64,000 nucleotides of DNA from NCBI GenBank assembly GCA_015207365.1, contig JADEXA010000038.1:1-64000 (forward strand), written 5' to 3'. Positions 7,686 through 15,933 of the stretch are shown here, in pieces; within the stretch, counting starts at the first letter, position 1, and each line of letters opens with the position of its first letter. Origin of the DNA: Vacuolonema iberomarrocanum LEGE 07170. GTDB taxonomy: Bacteria > Cyanobacteriota > Cyanobacteriia > Elainellales > Elainellaceae. Under the pieces are notes generated by a model. That model saw only the letters and a list, made by a program, of their open reading frames with translations, made no database searches and was not told the origin of the DNA. Made by a program: the position numbers and the translations under genes.

Positions 7686-9530
7686 TTAGTCCAGCTCAAA
7701 GGTTTGCAGATACTGCGATCGCTCTCCAGCCGCAGGCGCATCGGGCTGTTGGGCCTTTGCCAGCAGAGTATTCTCCAATACCAGATAATCCATTTCCGTA
7801 TTCATAAAGCAGCGGTAGGCATCTTCAGGGGTGCAGACAATAGGTTCGCCGCGCACATTGAAGCTCGTGTTGACGATCACACCACAACCCGTCCGTTCCT
7901 CAAATGCTCGAATCAATCGATGGTAACGGGGGTTGGTCTCGGCATCAACGGTTTGCACCCGAGCGGAATAGTCCACATGGGTTACAGCAGGAAGATCGGA
8001 GCGGGGCACCTTCAGCTTTTCGATACCAAAGCGTTGCTGTTGCTCCGCCGTCATCGGCACCCGCCGCGATTCCGCCACCGGGGCTACTAGCAGCATGTAA
8101 GGACTGCACTCCTCCAGGTCGAAGTAGTCGGATACCCGCTCCACCAGCACCGATGGCGCAAAGGGACGGAAAGACTCTCGATACTTGATCTTCAGGTTCA
8201 TAGTGGATTGCATTTCGCGATTGCGGGGGTCGCCGATGATGGAGCGGTTTCCCAACGCGCGGGGACCAAATTCCATCCGTCCTTGAAACCACCCCACAAC
8301 GTTACCCATCTCCAGGATTTCCGCCAGCTTCGGCATCAAGATATCGTCAGGCAGCTCCTGATAAACTGCGCCCACAGCGTCAAGGTAATGGGCGATCGCC
8401 TCTGACCCAAATCGTGGCCCTAGATACGCCCCTTGCATCTGATCGCCCGTAGCTACCCTTGAGTTGCCCAAGTACTCATGCCACACCGACAGAGCCGCGC
8501 CCAGGGCACTGCCTGCATCTCCAGCTGCAGGCTGAATCCACAAGTCTTTGAAGCCACATTCCCGCAAAATTCGCCCATTTGCTACACAGTTCAGCGCCAC
8601 GCCCCCTGAGAGACAAAGATAGTCGCTATCGATGTCCTGCTTTGCCGTCTTTGCCAATCGCAGCACAATCTCTTCAGTGATCTGCTGAATGGACGCCGCA
8701 ATATCCATATCTTGCTGAGTCAGTTGCCCTTCAGCCTTGCGGGGCGGACGCCCGAAAAGTTGACTGAAGCGGTTGTTGGTCATGGTCAGCCCCGTAGCGA
8801 AGTTGAAATACTTCATATTGAGGCGATAGGTACCGTCTGCTTTGATGTCGATCAGGTTGTCGGCAATCAGTTGGGTGTATTTCGGTTCACCGTAGGGAGC
8901 CAATCCCATCAGCTTGTACTCGCCAGAGTTGACCTTAAATCCAGTGAAGTAGGTAAAAGCCGAATAGAGCAAGCCCAAGGAGTGGGGAAAGTCAATTTGC
9001 CACTGAGGCATCAGTTGGTGATCCAGCCCTTTCCACAAAGACGTTGTAGCCCATTCCCCGACGCCATCCAGACAGAGTACCGCCGCCTTCTGGAAGGGAC
9101 TGGGAAAAAAGGCTCCGGCGGCATGAGCCTGGTGATGCTCGGTAAACAGAAGCGGCGGTACCTGTCGAGACTTTAGTCCTCCTAGTTCCGCCAGTTCTCG
9201 CTTCAAGGTTGTTTTCAGAAAAAGTTTTTCCTTAATCCACACAGGCATCGCCGCCGTAAAGGAACGGTAGCCCCGTGGTGCAAAGGCAATGTAGGTTTCT
9301 AGCAACCGCTCGAATTTGAGCAAGGGCTTGTCATAGAAAACAATGCGATCGAGATCGCTAAGACGCAGCTTTTTTTCCAACAAGCAATATTGAATCGCAT
9401 TTTTTGGAAAGCGGGCATCGTGCTTTTTCCGAGAAAACCGCTCTTCCTGGGCAGCAGCAATGATCTGACCGTCGATAACAAGTGCCGCAGCGCTGTCGTG
9501 ATAATACGCGGAAATACCGAGGATTTTCAT
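7686..9530 (-). CDS. Carbamoyltransferase, NodU/CmcH/SxtI family
   Basis: 614-residue enzyme predicted to move a carbamoyl group from carbamoyl phosphate to a hydroxyl via carbamoyl-AMP. The N-terminal Kae1-like half starts MKILGISAYYHDSAAALV and holds the metal-binding HHQAHAAGAFF (His132, His133, His136) and the ATP loop LSGGVALNCVANGRIL. The C-terminal half, with GRMEFGPRALGNRSI and INTSFNVRGEPIV-like blocks, is the carbamoyltransferase C domain. Length is standard. First gene of a minus-strand operon with SxtJ-, DUF5989- and SGNH-type genes. The acceptor is unknown; a cell-surface sugar or lipid is more likely than a toxin because no other sxt genes are present. Confidence 0.93.
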   Translation of the reverse strand: MKILGISAYYHDSAAALVIDGQIIAAAQEERFSRKKHDARFPKNAIQYCLLEKKLRLSDLDRIVFYDKPLLKFERLLETYIAFAPRGYRSFTAAMPVWIKEKLFLKTTLKRELAELGGLKSRQVPPLLFTEHHQAHAAGAFFPSPFQKAAVLCLDGVGEWATTSLWKGLDHQLMPQWQIDFPHSLGLLYSAFTYFTGFKVNSGEYKLMGLAPYGEPKYTQLIADNLIDIKADGTYRLNMKYFNFATGLTMTNNRFSQLFGRPPRKAEGQLTQQDMDIAASIQQITEEIVLRLAKTAKQDIDSDYLCLSGGVALNCVANGRILRECGFKDLWIQPAAGDAGSALGAALSVWHEYLGNSRVATGDQMQGAYLGPRFGSEAIAHYLDAVGAVYQELPDDILMPKLAEILEMGNVVGWFQGRMEFGPRALGNRSIIGDPRNREMQSTMNLKIKYRESFRPFAPSVLVERVSDYFDLEECSPYMLLVAPVAESRRVPMTAEQQQRFGIEKLKVPRSDLPAVTHVDYSARVQTVDAETNPRYHRLIRAFEERTGCGVIVNTSFNVRGEPIVCTPEDAYRCFMNTEMDYLVLENTLLAKAQQPDAPAAGERSQYLQTFELD

Positions 9531-9788
9531 AGGACGCTAGCAGAAGGGAGCCAAGTCGATGTAGCGAGGACGGTGCAGCGATCGCATTGAAAACCATGCC
9601 TATCCATCCGCATCATCTTGTTCTTCGCCAATGTAACAGCTCCAGACGATCCTGCATAAAACCTAAATCGCTCATGTTCTGTCACTATTACCTGAATACA
9701 GGACAAACGCTCCGATGAAACTCACCGCCGACAAAGACTTACAGGCAGTAGCCTAACCGTATATATATATCAATTCGAAATTGGGTCT

Positions 9789-9877
9789 GGACTTACGCAT
9801 TTCGTTGATTTTGTGGCGGCGACGCGGCCACAAAATCAACGAAATTACTCAGGATGACGCAAGTTTTGCGTAAGTCC
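9789..9877. repeat. Palindromic element, family C copy 1 (89 bp)
   Basis: Outer ends GGACTTACGCA and TGCGTAAGTCC are perfect inverted repeats. Inside lies the stem TTTCGTTGATTTTGTGGC / GCCACAAAATCAACGAAA around a short GC-rich loop. The copy at 39854-39942 has the same length in the opposite orientation. Possible 5-bp flanking repeat TGGGT if two more bases belong to each end. Confidence 0.85.
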
Positions 9878-10640
9878 TGTGGGTGTGAAAGGTGAGGTGG
9901 GCGACTCTCTCTTCACACCCGATTTCACCAATCACTTGAGATTACAATAGGACTTGTGGTTGAGGTAAAACGACTGAGCACAGTCGAGTTTGATAGGAGA
10001 AAGTGATGGAAACCTATTCCGACGAAGCTCTTCCAACTATCAATTGTAAATTCTCTATGAATTGGTGTTGATGCAATCATCAGGAACAAACGCTTCTTCT
10101 CATACATTTCAATTCATGGCATCTCTCAGCAGAATGAATTATGACCAGCGAGCGGACGGAGCATTCTCGTCCTACTCTATCAAGCGGTATGGTTCTGAGA
10201 CGCATGACCTTTAAAGATACGCGCTCTAAAAAATCACTATTTCTCAAGGAAGGTGATTTCAGTAATAATTTTTGTAAGAGTATTAGGTAGAGGTTTGCCA
10301 AAAAACTTTCTGAGATACCTCTTCTCATGTTGCACATGATTAATAATCCAGCAACTTTAACGTTTTGTAGCCTTGTTAGCGATCGCACAACGAACTCATA
10401 TCCAGAAATCGGTACTTTATGGCGAAGCTGCATAAGGACTTAAATGGTTGCTCATTTGCTTGCAAATCATTACTTGTTCACCTAGCCAAGAATTATCTTA
10501 GTATTCTGTTTTAGGAATAGAAATGTTCGCTCGACAGGACGTAAAATCTTGTACCTGACGGCTTGTGAAGCTCTAACAAACCATAAGTAAGTATGCTGGT
10601 ATACCCACCTCAGCAATATTCCGGATATACCTAATTCAGC
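9878..10640. other. Gene-free stretch
   Basis: AT-rich DNA between the carbamoyltransferase operon and the 70-aa gene. A 117-codon minus frame at 10080-10433 has no recognisable family, biased composition or ribosome-binding site, and I do not accept it as a gene. Nothing else is recognised. Confidence 0.5.
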
Positions 10641-10667
10641 TTGACTTTAAGACCTTAACTTTATAAT
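10641..10667 (+). promoter_or_regulatory. Candidate sigma-70-type promoter
   Basis: TTGACT (10641-10646) and a perfect TATAAT (10662-10667) are separated by 15 bp, slightly short of the usual 16-18. It lies about 150 bp upstream of the 70-aa gene and would give a leader of about 145 nt. Based on sequence match alone. Confidence 0.35.
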
Positions 10668-10819
10668 TTTGCAAGCCAACACTCTACAACAAATACGGAT
10701 TTATCTAAGGTTAGACTTCGTTAGTATGATGTGAGCATGTTTCCTGATAGAAACCTTAGCCTATTGCAGTTAGCTTCTCCTGTCACCTTACTCGTCACCC
10801 TAAGTTGTATCGCTCTACC

Positions 10820-11032
10820 ATGGCAGTTCCTCAATCACATACGTCCCTTCACGGCAACTCAATTGAGCAGCTAATTGAACACATGCTTGCTGCTCGGCAG
10901 ATTTCGCGGCGTGACCAAGATGTATTCATGTCGACGCTGTTGTCTAAGCGGAATTTGACAGATCGAGAAAGATCACAAGTCAACCGAATTTATGACGCAC
11001 TTCGCACTGGGCGACTACGTGTGGTCGAATAA
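10820..11032 (+). CDS. Conserved cyanobacterial protein, 70 aa
   Basis: Small soluble, helix-rich protein: SIEQLIEHMLAARQISRRDQ, then a second helix pair LLSKRNLTDRERSQVNRIYD and a C-terminal RTGRLRVVE. This helical pattern with an ending close to RxVx recurs in many cyanobacteria as proteins of unknown function. I chose the ATG at 10820 over an in-frame TTG at 10805 because conservation begins around the glycine-asparagine-serine near residue 12. No neighbour suggests a role. Its composition would suit an adaptor or regulator, but that is only a guess. Confidence 0.7.
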   Translation: MAVPQSHTSLHGNSIEQLIEHMLAARQISRRDQDVFMSTLLSKRNLTDRERSQVNRIYDALRTGRLRVVE

Positions 11033-11176
11033 TACTTAGGTCTCAGTATTGCTAGGCATCTTCTCAGTTTCTCCTTGCTTAGTTAATTGCACGCAGAAGG
11101 CTATCTCACGGATCATAGAAATATTGAGAGAAAAGCTCCAGATAGGCTGAACTAGCATCAAGAAATACGGCAACTA

Positions 11177-11280
11177 ATATCGAATCCGGTTAGATGGCCG
11201 TAAAACCCAAATAGCATTTGTGCCCACTGCAAAGCAGTGGGCACAAATGCTATTTGGGTTCTTCAACCGGATTTGATATA
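11177..11280. repeat. Palindromic element, family F copy 1
   Basis: About 104 bp with ends ATATCGAATCCGGTT and AACCGGATTTGATATA, and an inner perfect stem AACCCAAATAGCATTTGTGC / GCACAAATGCTATTTGGGTT. A second copy, with different stem bases, overlaps the stop codon of the CAP-domain gene at 44873. Confidence 0.8.
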
Positions 11281-11401
11281 AAACCGGAACTCCATAGACA
11301 AAACTCGCTATCGCAGGTTCTCAAATCACAAAGTTTCGGAGGCACAATAGTGAACGACGTTGCTCTGATAGCCGCACCTTCAATGAATGGGGCGTTATCT
11401 C

Positions 11402-11510
11402 GTAAGTTGGCAGGTGCAATTAAACCTAAAACCCTAAAAACCTGTGCCGCCCGCGCTGCGGGCGGCACAGGTTTTTAGGGTCTGGTTTTTCATCAGGCCG
11501 AGCTACTTAC
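11402..11510. repeat. Palindromic element, family D copy 1
   Basis: About 109 bp, nearly identical to 40282-40389. Ends are GTAAGTTGGCAGG and CCGAGCTACTTAC; the centre is the stem CCTAAAAACCTGTGCCGCCC with its complement GGGCGGCACAGGTTTTTAGG. High identity of the two copies implies recent spread. Confidence 0.85.
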
Positions 11511-11519
11511 GCAGGCTAA

Positions 11520-12581
11520 CTAAGCAGGCGTGGCGATCGCCCCCTCTTCCTGTGGAGCATGGCGATATGCCGATTCCAGCAATGCATCGACCGCTTCCGG
11601 CAGTGTGTTGAAAGCCGTCACCAAGCGAATTTGGTTATCGGCCTCCCAGCGATAAAACTGGAAGCCATCAGCCATCAACCCATCAATCATAGAAGTTGGC
11701 AGCTTGACAAATAGCTCATTGGCATCGACAGGATGGCAGAGATGAACACCCGGAATCCTCTGCAACCCCTCTGCAAGGCATTGGGCCATCTGATTAGCGT
11801 GATTGGCATAGTGTAACCATCGACCTTCAGCCAAATAGGCGTCAAACTGGGCAGCAAGAAACCGCATCTTGGAAAACAAATGACCGCCTTGCTTACGCCG
11901 GAAGTGAAAGGTTTTGGCGTCGCTGGGGTTAAAAAATACCACCGCTTCAGCAGCCATTGCACCATTTTTAGTGGCACCAAAGGAAAGCACGTCTACGCCT
12001 GCTTTCCAGGTCGCATCCGCCGGGGTACAACCGAGGCGCGCCAGGGCATTCGCAAATCGCGCACCATCCATGTGAAGCGGCAACTGATAGTGATGGGCCA
12101 CCCGGGCGATCGCCGCCACCTCATCCACCGAGTAAACCGTTCCAGCTTCTGTCGCCTGGGTAAGACTGACAGCCGCTGGCTGCACATGATGCACCACACC
12201 AAACCCAGCATTCTGGAGTCGCTCATCCAGCATTGCTGCAGACACCTTGCCATGAGCCCCCGGAAGCAACACTAACTTCGCGCCACCTGTAAAGAACTCG
12301 GGTGCACCACATTCATCCACATGAATATGAGCCTCTTCGTGACAGTAGATTGCGCCGTAGGCAGGCGATAGGGTTGCCAGTGCGAGAGAATTTGCCGCCG
12401 AGCCAGTCGCCACTAGAAAAACCTTGACCTCGGTCTCAAACAAATCGGCAAATTTGGCTTCCACTTGCTGAGTCAAAGCATCGTTGCCATAGGGCATGGC
12501 ATCATCTCGGTTTGCCTCTGCGATCGCCGCCAAAATTTCTGGGGCAATTCCCGTCACGTTGTCACTGCAAAAGTTTTTCAT
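11520..12581 (-). CDS. ltaE: Low-specificity L-threonine aldolase
   Basis: 353-residue PLP enzyme of fold type I (beta-eliminating lyase family) that cleaves L-threonine or allo-threonine to glycine and acetaldehyde. It starts MKNFCSDNVTGIAPEILAAI, has the conserved DDAMPYGNDALT segment, the HMDGARFANAL block with the Asp that contacts the pyridine nitrogen, and the Schiff-base lysine in SFGATKNGAMAAE. I chose the ATG at 12581; an upstream extension of 20 codons has no family match. Length is standard. Monocistronic. A family-D palindrome lies just downstream and could act as a terminator. Confidence 0.93.
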   Translation of the reverse strand: MKNFCSDNVTGIAPEILAAIAEANRDDAMPYGNDALTQQVEAKFADLFETEVKVFLVATGSAANSLALATLSPAYGAIYCHEEAHIHVDECGAPEFFTGGAKLVLLPGAHGKVSAAMLDERLQNAGFGVVHHVQPAAVSLTQATEAGTVYSVDEVAAIARVAHHYQLPLHMDGARFANALARLGCTPADATWKAGVDVLSFGATKNGAMAAEAVVFFNPSDAKTFHFRRKQGGHLFSKMRFLAAQFDAYLAEGRWLHYANHANQMAQCLAEGLQRIPGVHLCHPVDANELFVKLPTSMIDGLMADGFQFYRWEADNQIRLVTAFNTLPEAVDALLESAYRHAPQEEGAIATPA

Positions 12582-12861
12582 ATTAGCGCTCGACTGACTG
12601 TCCGACTGCTCCGTCCAAAGTAATGAGCATCCTGAGGCCACCCTTGAGATCCCAGCTCAAAGAGAACGTCGCCTCAAGTACCTCACAATCTCTCTATATT
12701 GATCATAAGAAAAAAGATGGATAGGAAAGCACCGCGATTGTCTGGAGTTCGCCACTTTCAATCCCAAGGCTCAACATACAAGGATAACCACGGGATTCAG
12801 TCCTGCCTTGCCGCAGAGTCCCGATCTCAACACAATCTAAAGTAATTCGCTTTTGGGAAAA

Positions 12862-13788
12862 TTATTCGGCTTGGGGGGTGCCCGTCACACGGGAAGACGA
12901 TGATGGATCGGCATCCGCATCCGTTTCAGGGTCTACCGCTGCATCCGGTGGTTCCAATGGCGAAAGTTCATCGGAGGGGTTTACAGCATCCAGAGTATCC
13001 CCCGCCAGTTGGCTAATCTGATCCTGGTACTGCGCAGGCGCCAGAGACGAAGCCAGCCGGAAAAGAGGGGCGGCATCATCCGTGCGTCCATCTGCCTGGA
13101 GCACAATCGCCTTACCCAGAACGGGACGAAAATCCTGCCGATCGCCCTCAATAGCCTGGTCGTAGATGGCGATCGCCTCATCAAATCGCTGCTCTTCGGC
13201 ATAGACCTGCCCAAGCAGGAGTTGTACCGAGGTTTGGTTAATGCTACCGGGGCTCACCTGGTTCTGTTCATCCGCAATTCGCAAGGTGTCTTGCAGGAGG
13301 GCGATCGCCGCTTCTGGGCGTTCTTCCATGACCATCAGCACCACCAACCCCTGCAAGGCGTTCATGTCCCCCGGAGCCTGCGACAAGATCTCGCGATAGA
13401 CCCGAGCTGAGCCTTCCGAGTCTCCAATCCGCTGTTTAGTCTGAGCCAGCAAGACCTGGTAATCCGTTACGTCTGGGTTCAGCTCCGCCAATCGTTCCAG
13501 CGGTTCCAGCGCTGCTGCCGCATCCCCTTGCTGAATGCGTACTTCGAGCAACCCTCGCAGTGCTGTCTGATTGTCGGGCTCCCGCTCTAGCACCGAGGTA
13601 TAGCCCAGGGCACGCGCCTCCAGATCCTCTTCTGCAGACATCGGACTACTGGTAGGAGACGGAGTCTCAGCAACCTGCGCCCCTGACTGAAAGACTCCCA
13701 GCACAGGCAACAAAATTAGCGCCAGGAAGGCTAAAGAAGCAAGAAAAAGAATGCTGCTAACGAGGATACGGTTGCGTCTGAAGAACAC
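12862..13788 (-). CDS. Membrane-anchored tetratricopeptide-repeat protein
   Basis: About 308 residues. An N-terminal transmembrane helix (ILVSSILFLASLAFLALILL) is followed by a Ser/Pro linker and four to five TPR units between residues 55 and 250, for example YTSVLEREPDNQTALRGLLE and YQVLLAQTKQRIGDSEGSAR. An acidic Pro/Ser-rich tail follows. TPR arrays make protein scaffolds; related membrane-anchored TPR proteins exist across cyanobacteria and chloroplasts. I prefer the GTG at 13788 over a TTG at 13800 because the AGAAGAG sequence upstream is spaced better for it. Function unknown. Neighbours are not informative. Confidence 0.75.
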   Translation of the reverse strand: MFFRRNRILVSSILFLASLAFLALILLPVLGVFQSGAQVAETPSPTSSPMSAEEDLEARALGYTSVLEREPDNQTALRGLLEVRIQQGDAAAALEPLERLAELNPDVTDYQVLLAQTKQRIGDSEGSARVYREILSQAPGDMNALQGLVVLMVMEERPEAAIALLQDTLRIADEQNQVSPGSINQTSVQLLLGQVYAEEQRFDEAIAIYDQAIEGDRQDFRPVLGKAIVLQADGRTDDAAPLFRLASSLAPAQYQDQISQLAGDTLDAVNPSDELSPLEPPDAAVDPETDADADPSSSSRVTGTPQAE

Positions 13789-13925
13789 GGTACTACCCAA
13801 ACTCTTCTGCCCATTATTACGTCATTCTTTGAAATTGACTGATTTTTTGTGCCGCCTTCGCCACAGAAAAGAAGTGGATGACCATCAAGGCATTTGCCAA
13901 CATCATCGGTTCAGGGTTCCAGCTA

Positions 13926-14035
13926 AATCCAGGACAAAAAATGAATCCCCAGCTAGAATCCTTGATTTGGTGTAGCACGAGCGGTGCCCGTGCTACACCA
14001 AATCAAGGGTTCTCTGGGTTTTGTCCTGTACTCAG
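13926..14035. repeat. Palindromic element, family B copy 1 (older copy)
   Basis: Contains TCCAGGACAAAA at one end and TTTTGTCCTGTACTCAG at the other. The inner stem CCTTGATTTGGTGTAGCACG is opposed by CGTGCTACACCAAATCAAGG. No flanking target-site duplication is visible, unlike the copies at 40049 and 43771. No gene is seen in the remaining DNA between 13789 and 14430. Confidence 0.75.
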
Positions 14036-14430
14036 CCCATTGACACAACGGAGTAGAAATTTGGCAAAACGTGATGGATTTAGCAAGAGAAACCCCGCAG
14101 ATATGCCTGACGACAGCCGATGGCTTTGTATAAACAGAAAAGATAGAGATAACCGCCTAAAATCAACAATGCACGGCTATCTTGCGAATCATTGGCAGGC
14201 AGGTTCAATGTGGATGCTAACCTAGTGTTTACTTGAACATGGTCTCGTGCTGACTAGTGACGAGTGATAACTCAGGTTTATGAATCACTGTCGGGTGTTT
14301 GTCATTCAGGCACCTATGCGGCTAGATTGTTTCAGACTTGGTTGTGTCCTCTGTTATTACGTCTGGTTATCCTGATACCTCAGACTTGCTTTATCAAGAT
14401 TCTGGGTTGTTTCTACAAAAGAGACCGATA

Positions 14431-15711
14431 ATGGATAAGCTTTCAGCCTCGAATTTTGCAATGGACTCCTCCGCCGTACCCAACCCGTCTGAAGGGATGT
14501 CATCACCTCCTCCCACCGTACCCGATCAAACTGCTGGTGCAACGGATTCTGCCGTAGAAGACGCCGTTTCCCGCCAGCATCCTATTCCCCCTGCCAGCGA
14601 ACCAATGCAATATCGTGCTATTGGCCTGGTGTATGGGAAATATACGCCTTCCGAAGAACAGTTCACGAAAGGTGAGCTTCACACGGAGGACGGCACGGTT
14701 ATCGATTCCGTGCTGTTAGGTCGGGTCATGAGCCTGGTGAAAAAGCATATCGACCTCGAAAAATCACACCTTTGGGTCGTATATCCCCGTACTCGCGAGA
14801 AACAATATGATCTCCATTTACAAATCATGGGGATCTGGGAACCAGAAAATCTGTCTCATTCCGATGACGATGAGGCGATGGATGCAGAAGAAGAATCGGA
14901 CGTCGCAGAGCTGCCGCAAGACGAAACTGCAGAGCCTGTAGAAGCAGATAGCACGGCCGAGACAACTCCAGAAGAGGCGGCAGAAGAAGAAAAAGACGCT
15001 GAGCTGACGGAAGCGGCCAGTGCGGCGATCGCCGAAGCACCCGCCTCAGAAGCTGCAGAACCAGCAGAAGCTGCAGAACCAGAAGCTGCTGTGGAACCAG
15101 CGGATGCGCCTGCCTCTGATGCTGACAGTGAACCGTCGTCTGTCACCGAAGCCACCGCAGCCACCTCAGAGGAATCGGCGGATGTTGGTGAAACGGTTAC
15201 CGCCGCTGCAGCCATTGCAGAAGCTTCTACGACCGTGTCTGAAGACGCTGCCGAGAAAGCGGGTGGGGCGATCGCCGAATCCACCGATGGCTACTTCTCC
15301 ATCCGGGGCGAGATCCTGTTCTATGCCGAAGAAGGCGACAATCTGGTCGTGCGGATTCAGCAATCTCCCAGAAAAGAAGGAAAGCCCCCTAAAGCCTTCA
15401 AGTTAATTTTGGATGGCACGCTCGAAGGCAAAACCGTAGGCTATTTTTGGGAACTCCATGTCCAGCGCGAAGGAAACCGCCTAGTCGTCCAAGATGGCAA
15501 GATGATTGCCATGGTACCGCCGAAGAAGAACAAAAAGCGGCGGGGTGGTCCCGGCAGTGGGCCGCCTAAACCCAGACGCCAGAGCAGTGGGCCGCCACGC
15601 AAACCCTGGAAGAAAAGCCACGAAGGGCGCGACCCCCAAAGCTCGTCGAGCGAAGTGCAAAAGCCCGTCAAACGGCCCAAGCGGGTGATGAAACCCCTGG
15701 GTGGTGAGTAA
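14431..15711 (+). CDS. Conserved cyanobacterial protein with acidic linker and basic tail
   Basis: About 426 residues. N-terminal conserved domain at about 55-140 (YRAIGLVYGKYTPSEEQFTK, LLGRVMSLVKKHIDLEKSHL). Then about 150 residues of low-complexity Ala/Glu/Ser-rich acidic sequence, a second conserved part (YFSIRGEILFYAEE, QSPRKEGKPPKAFKLILDG) and a very basic tail (PPKKNKKRRGGPGSGPPKPR). The two folded parts recur together in cyanobacterial proteins that are usually left unnamed. The alternating acidic linker and Arg/Lys/Gly tail suggest RNA or ribonucleoprotein binding, which is inference. Start at 14431 is an ATG after a weak purine stretch; the extension to 14338 needs a TTG and adds nothing recognisable. 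Confidence 0.75.
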   Translation: MDKLSASNFAMDSSAVPNPSEGMSSPPPTVPDQTAGATDSAVEDAVSRQHPIPPASEPMQYRAIGLVYGKYTPSEEQFTKGELHTEDGTVIDSVLLGRVMSLVKKHIDLEKSHLWVVYPRTREKQYDLHLQIMGIWEPENLSHSDDDEAMDAEEESDVAELPQDETAEPVEADSTAETTPEEAAEEEKDAELTEAASAAIAEAPASEAAEPAEAAEPEAAVEPADAPASDADSEPSSVTEATAATSEESADVGETVTAAAAIAEASTTVSEDAAEKAGGAIAESTDGYFSIRGEILFYAEEGDNLVVRIQQSPRKEGKPPKAFKLILDGTLEGKTVGYFWELHVQREGNRLVVQDGKMIAMVPPKKNKKRRGGPGSGPPKPRRQSSGPPRKPWKKSHEGRDPQSSSSEVQKPVKRPKRVMKPLGGE

Positions 15712-15750
15712 GCTAGACACCACTAATGCCCTTCGTAAAGAATCGATTTC

Positions 15751-15789
15751 AAACTCTGAAACCCTCGCAGTGCGAGGATTTCAGAGTTT
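15751..15789. terminator. Hairpin terminator / family J-like palindrome
   Basis: Arms AAACTCTGAAACCCTCGCA (15751-15769) and TGCGAGGATTTCAGAGTTT (15771-15789) followed by TATC. It lies 40 bp after the stop of the preceding plus-strand gene. The downstream TTTAGTTTTCATAGAAT resembles the tail of family J, so it may be a family J copy used as terminator. Confidence 0.65.
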
Positions 15790-15858
15790 TATCTGAGTTT
15801 AGTTTTCATAGAATGGGGATCGAGTACCCGTTATACCCATTCTCCAAGAACCCACTAC

Positions 15859-15930
15859 AGACCATTTTTTGAAACCCTCGCAGGCGCGAGGGTTTCAAAA
15901 AATGGTCTGGTTTTGGCTTTCATAGAATTA
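15859..15930. repeat. Palindromic element, family J copy 2
   Basis: AGACCATTTTTTGAAACCCT and its perfect complement AGGGTTTCAAAAAATGGTCT flank a short GC-rich loop. The tail GGTTTTGGCTTTCATAGAAT is shared with the copies at 2227 and 49845. Confidence 0.8.
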
Positions 15931-15933
15931 GTC

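Noticed and set aside
5680..9530. Saxitoxin biosynthesis cluster
   Set aside because: Only the widespread carbamoyltransferase/SxtJ/SxtK trio is present; no sxtA, sxtG or other toxin genes lie in the window.
10080..10433. 117-codon minus frame in the 9.9-10.8 kb gap
   Set aside because: No known motif, no ribosome-binding site, irregular composition; reads as noncoding.
14856..15284. 142-codon minus frame made of Ala and Ser
   Set aside because: It is the exact antisense shadow of the acidic Ala/Glu linker in the plus-strand gene; low-complexity GC-rich coding DNA often opens the opposite strand.
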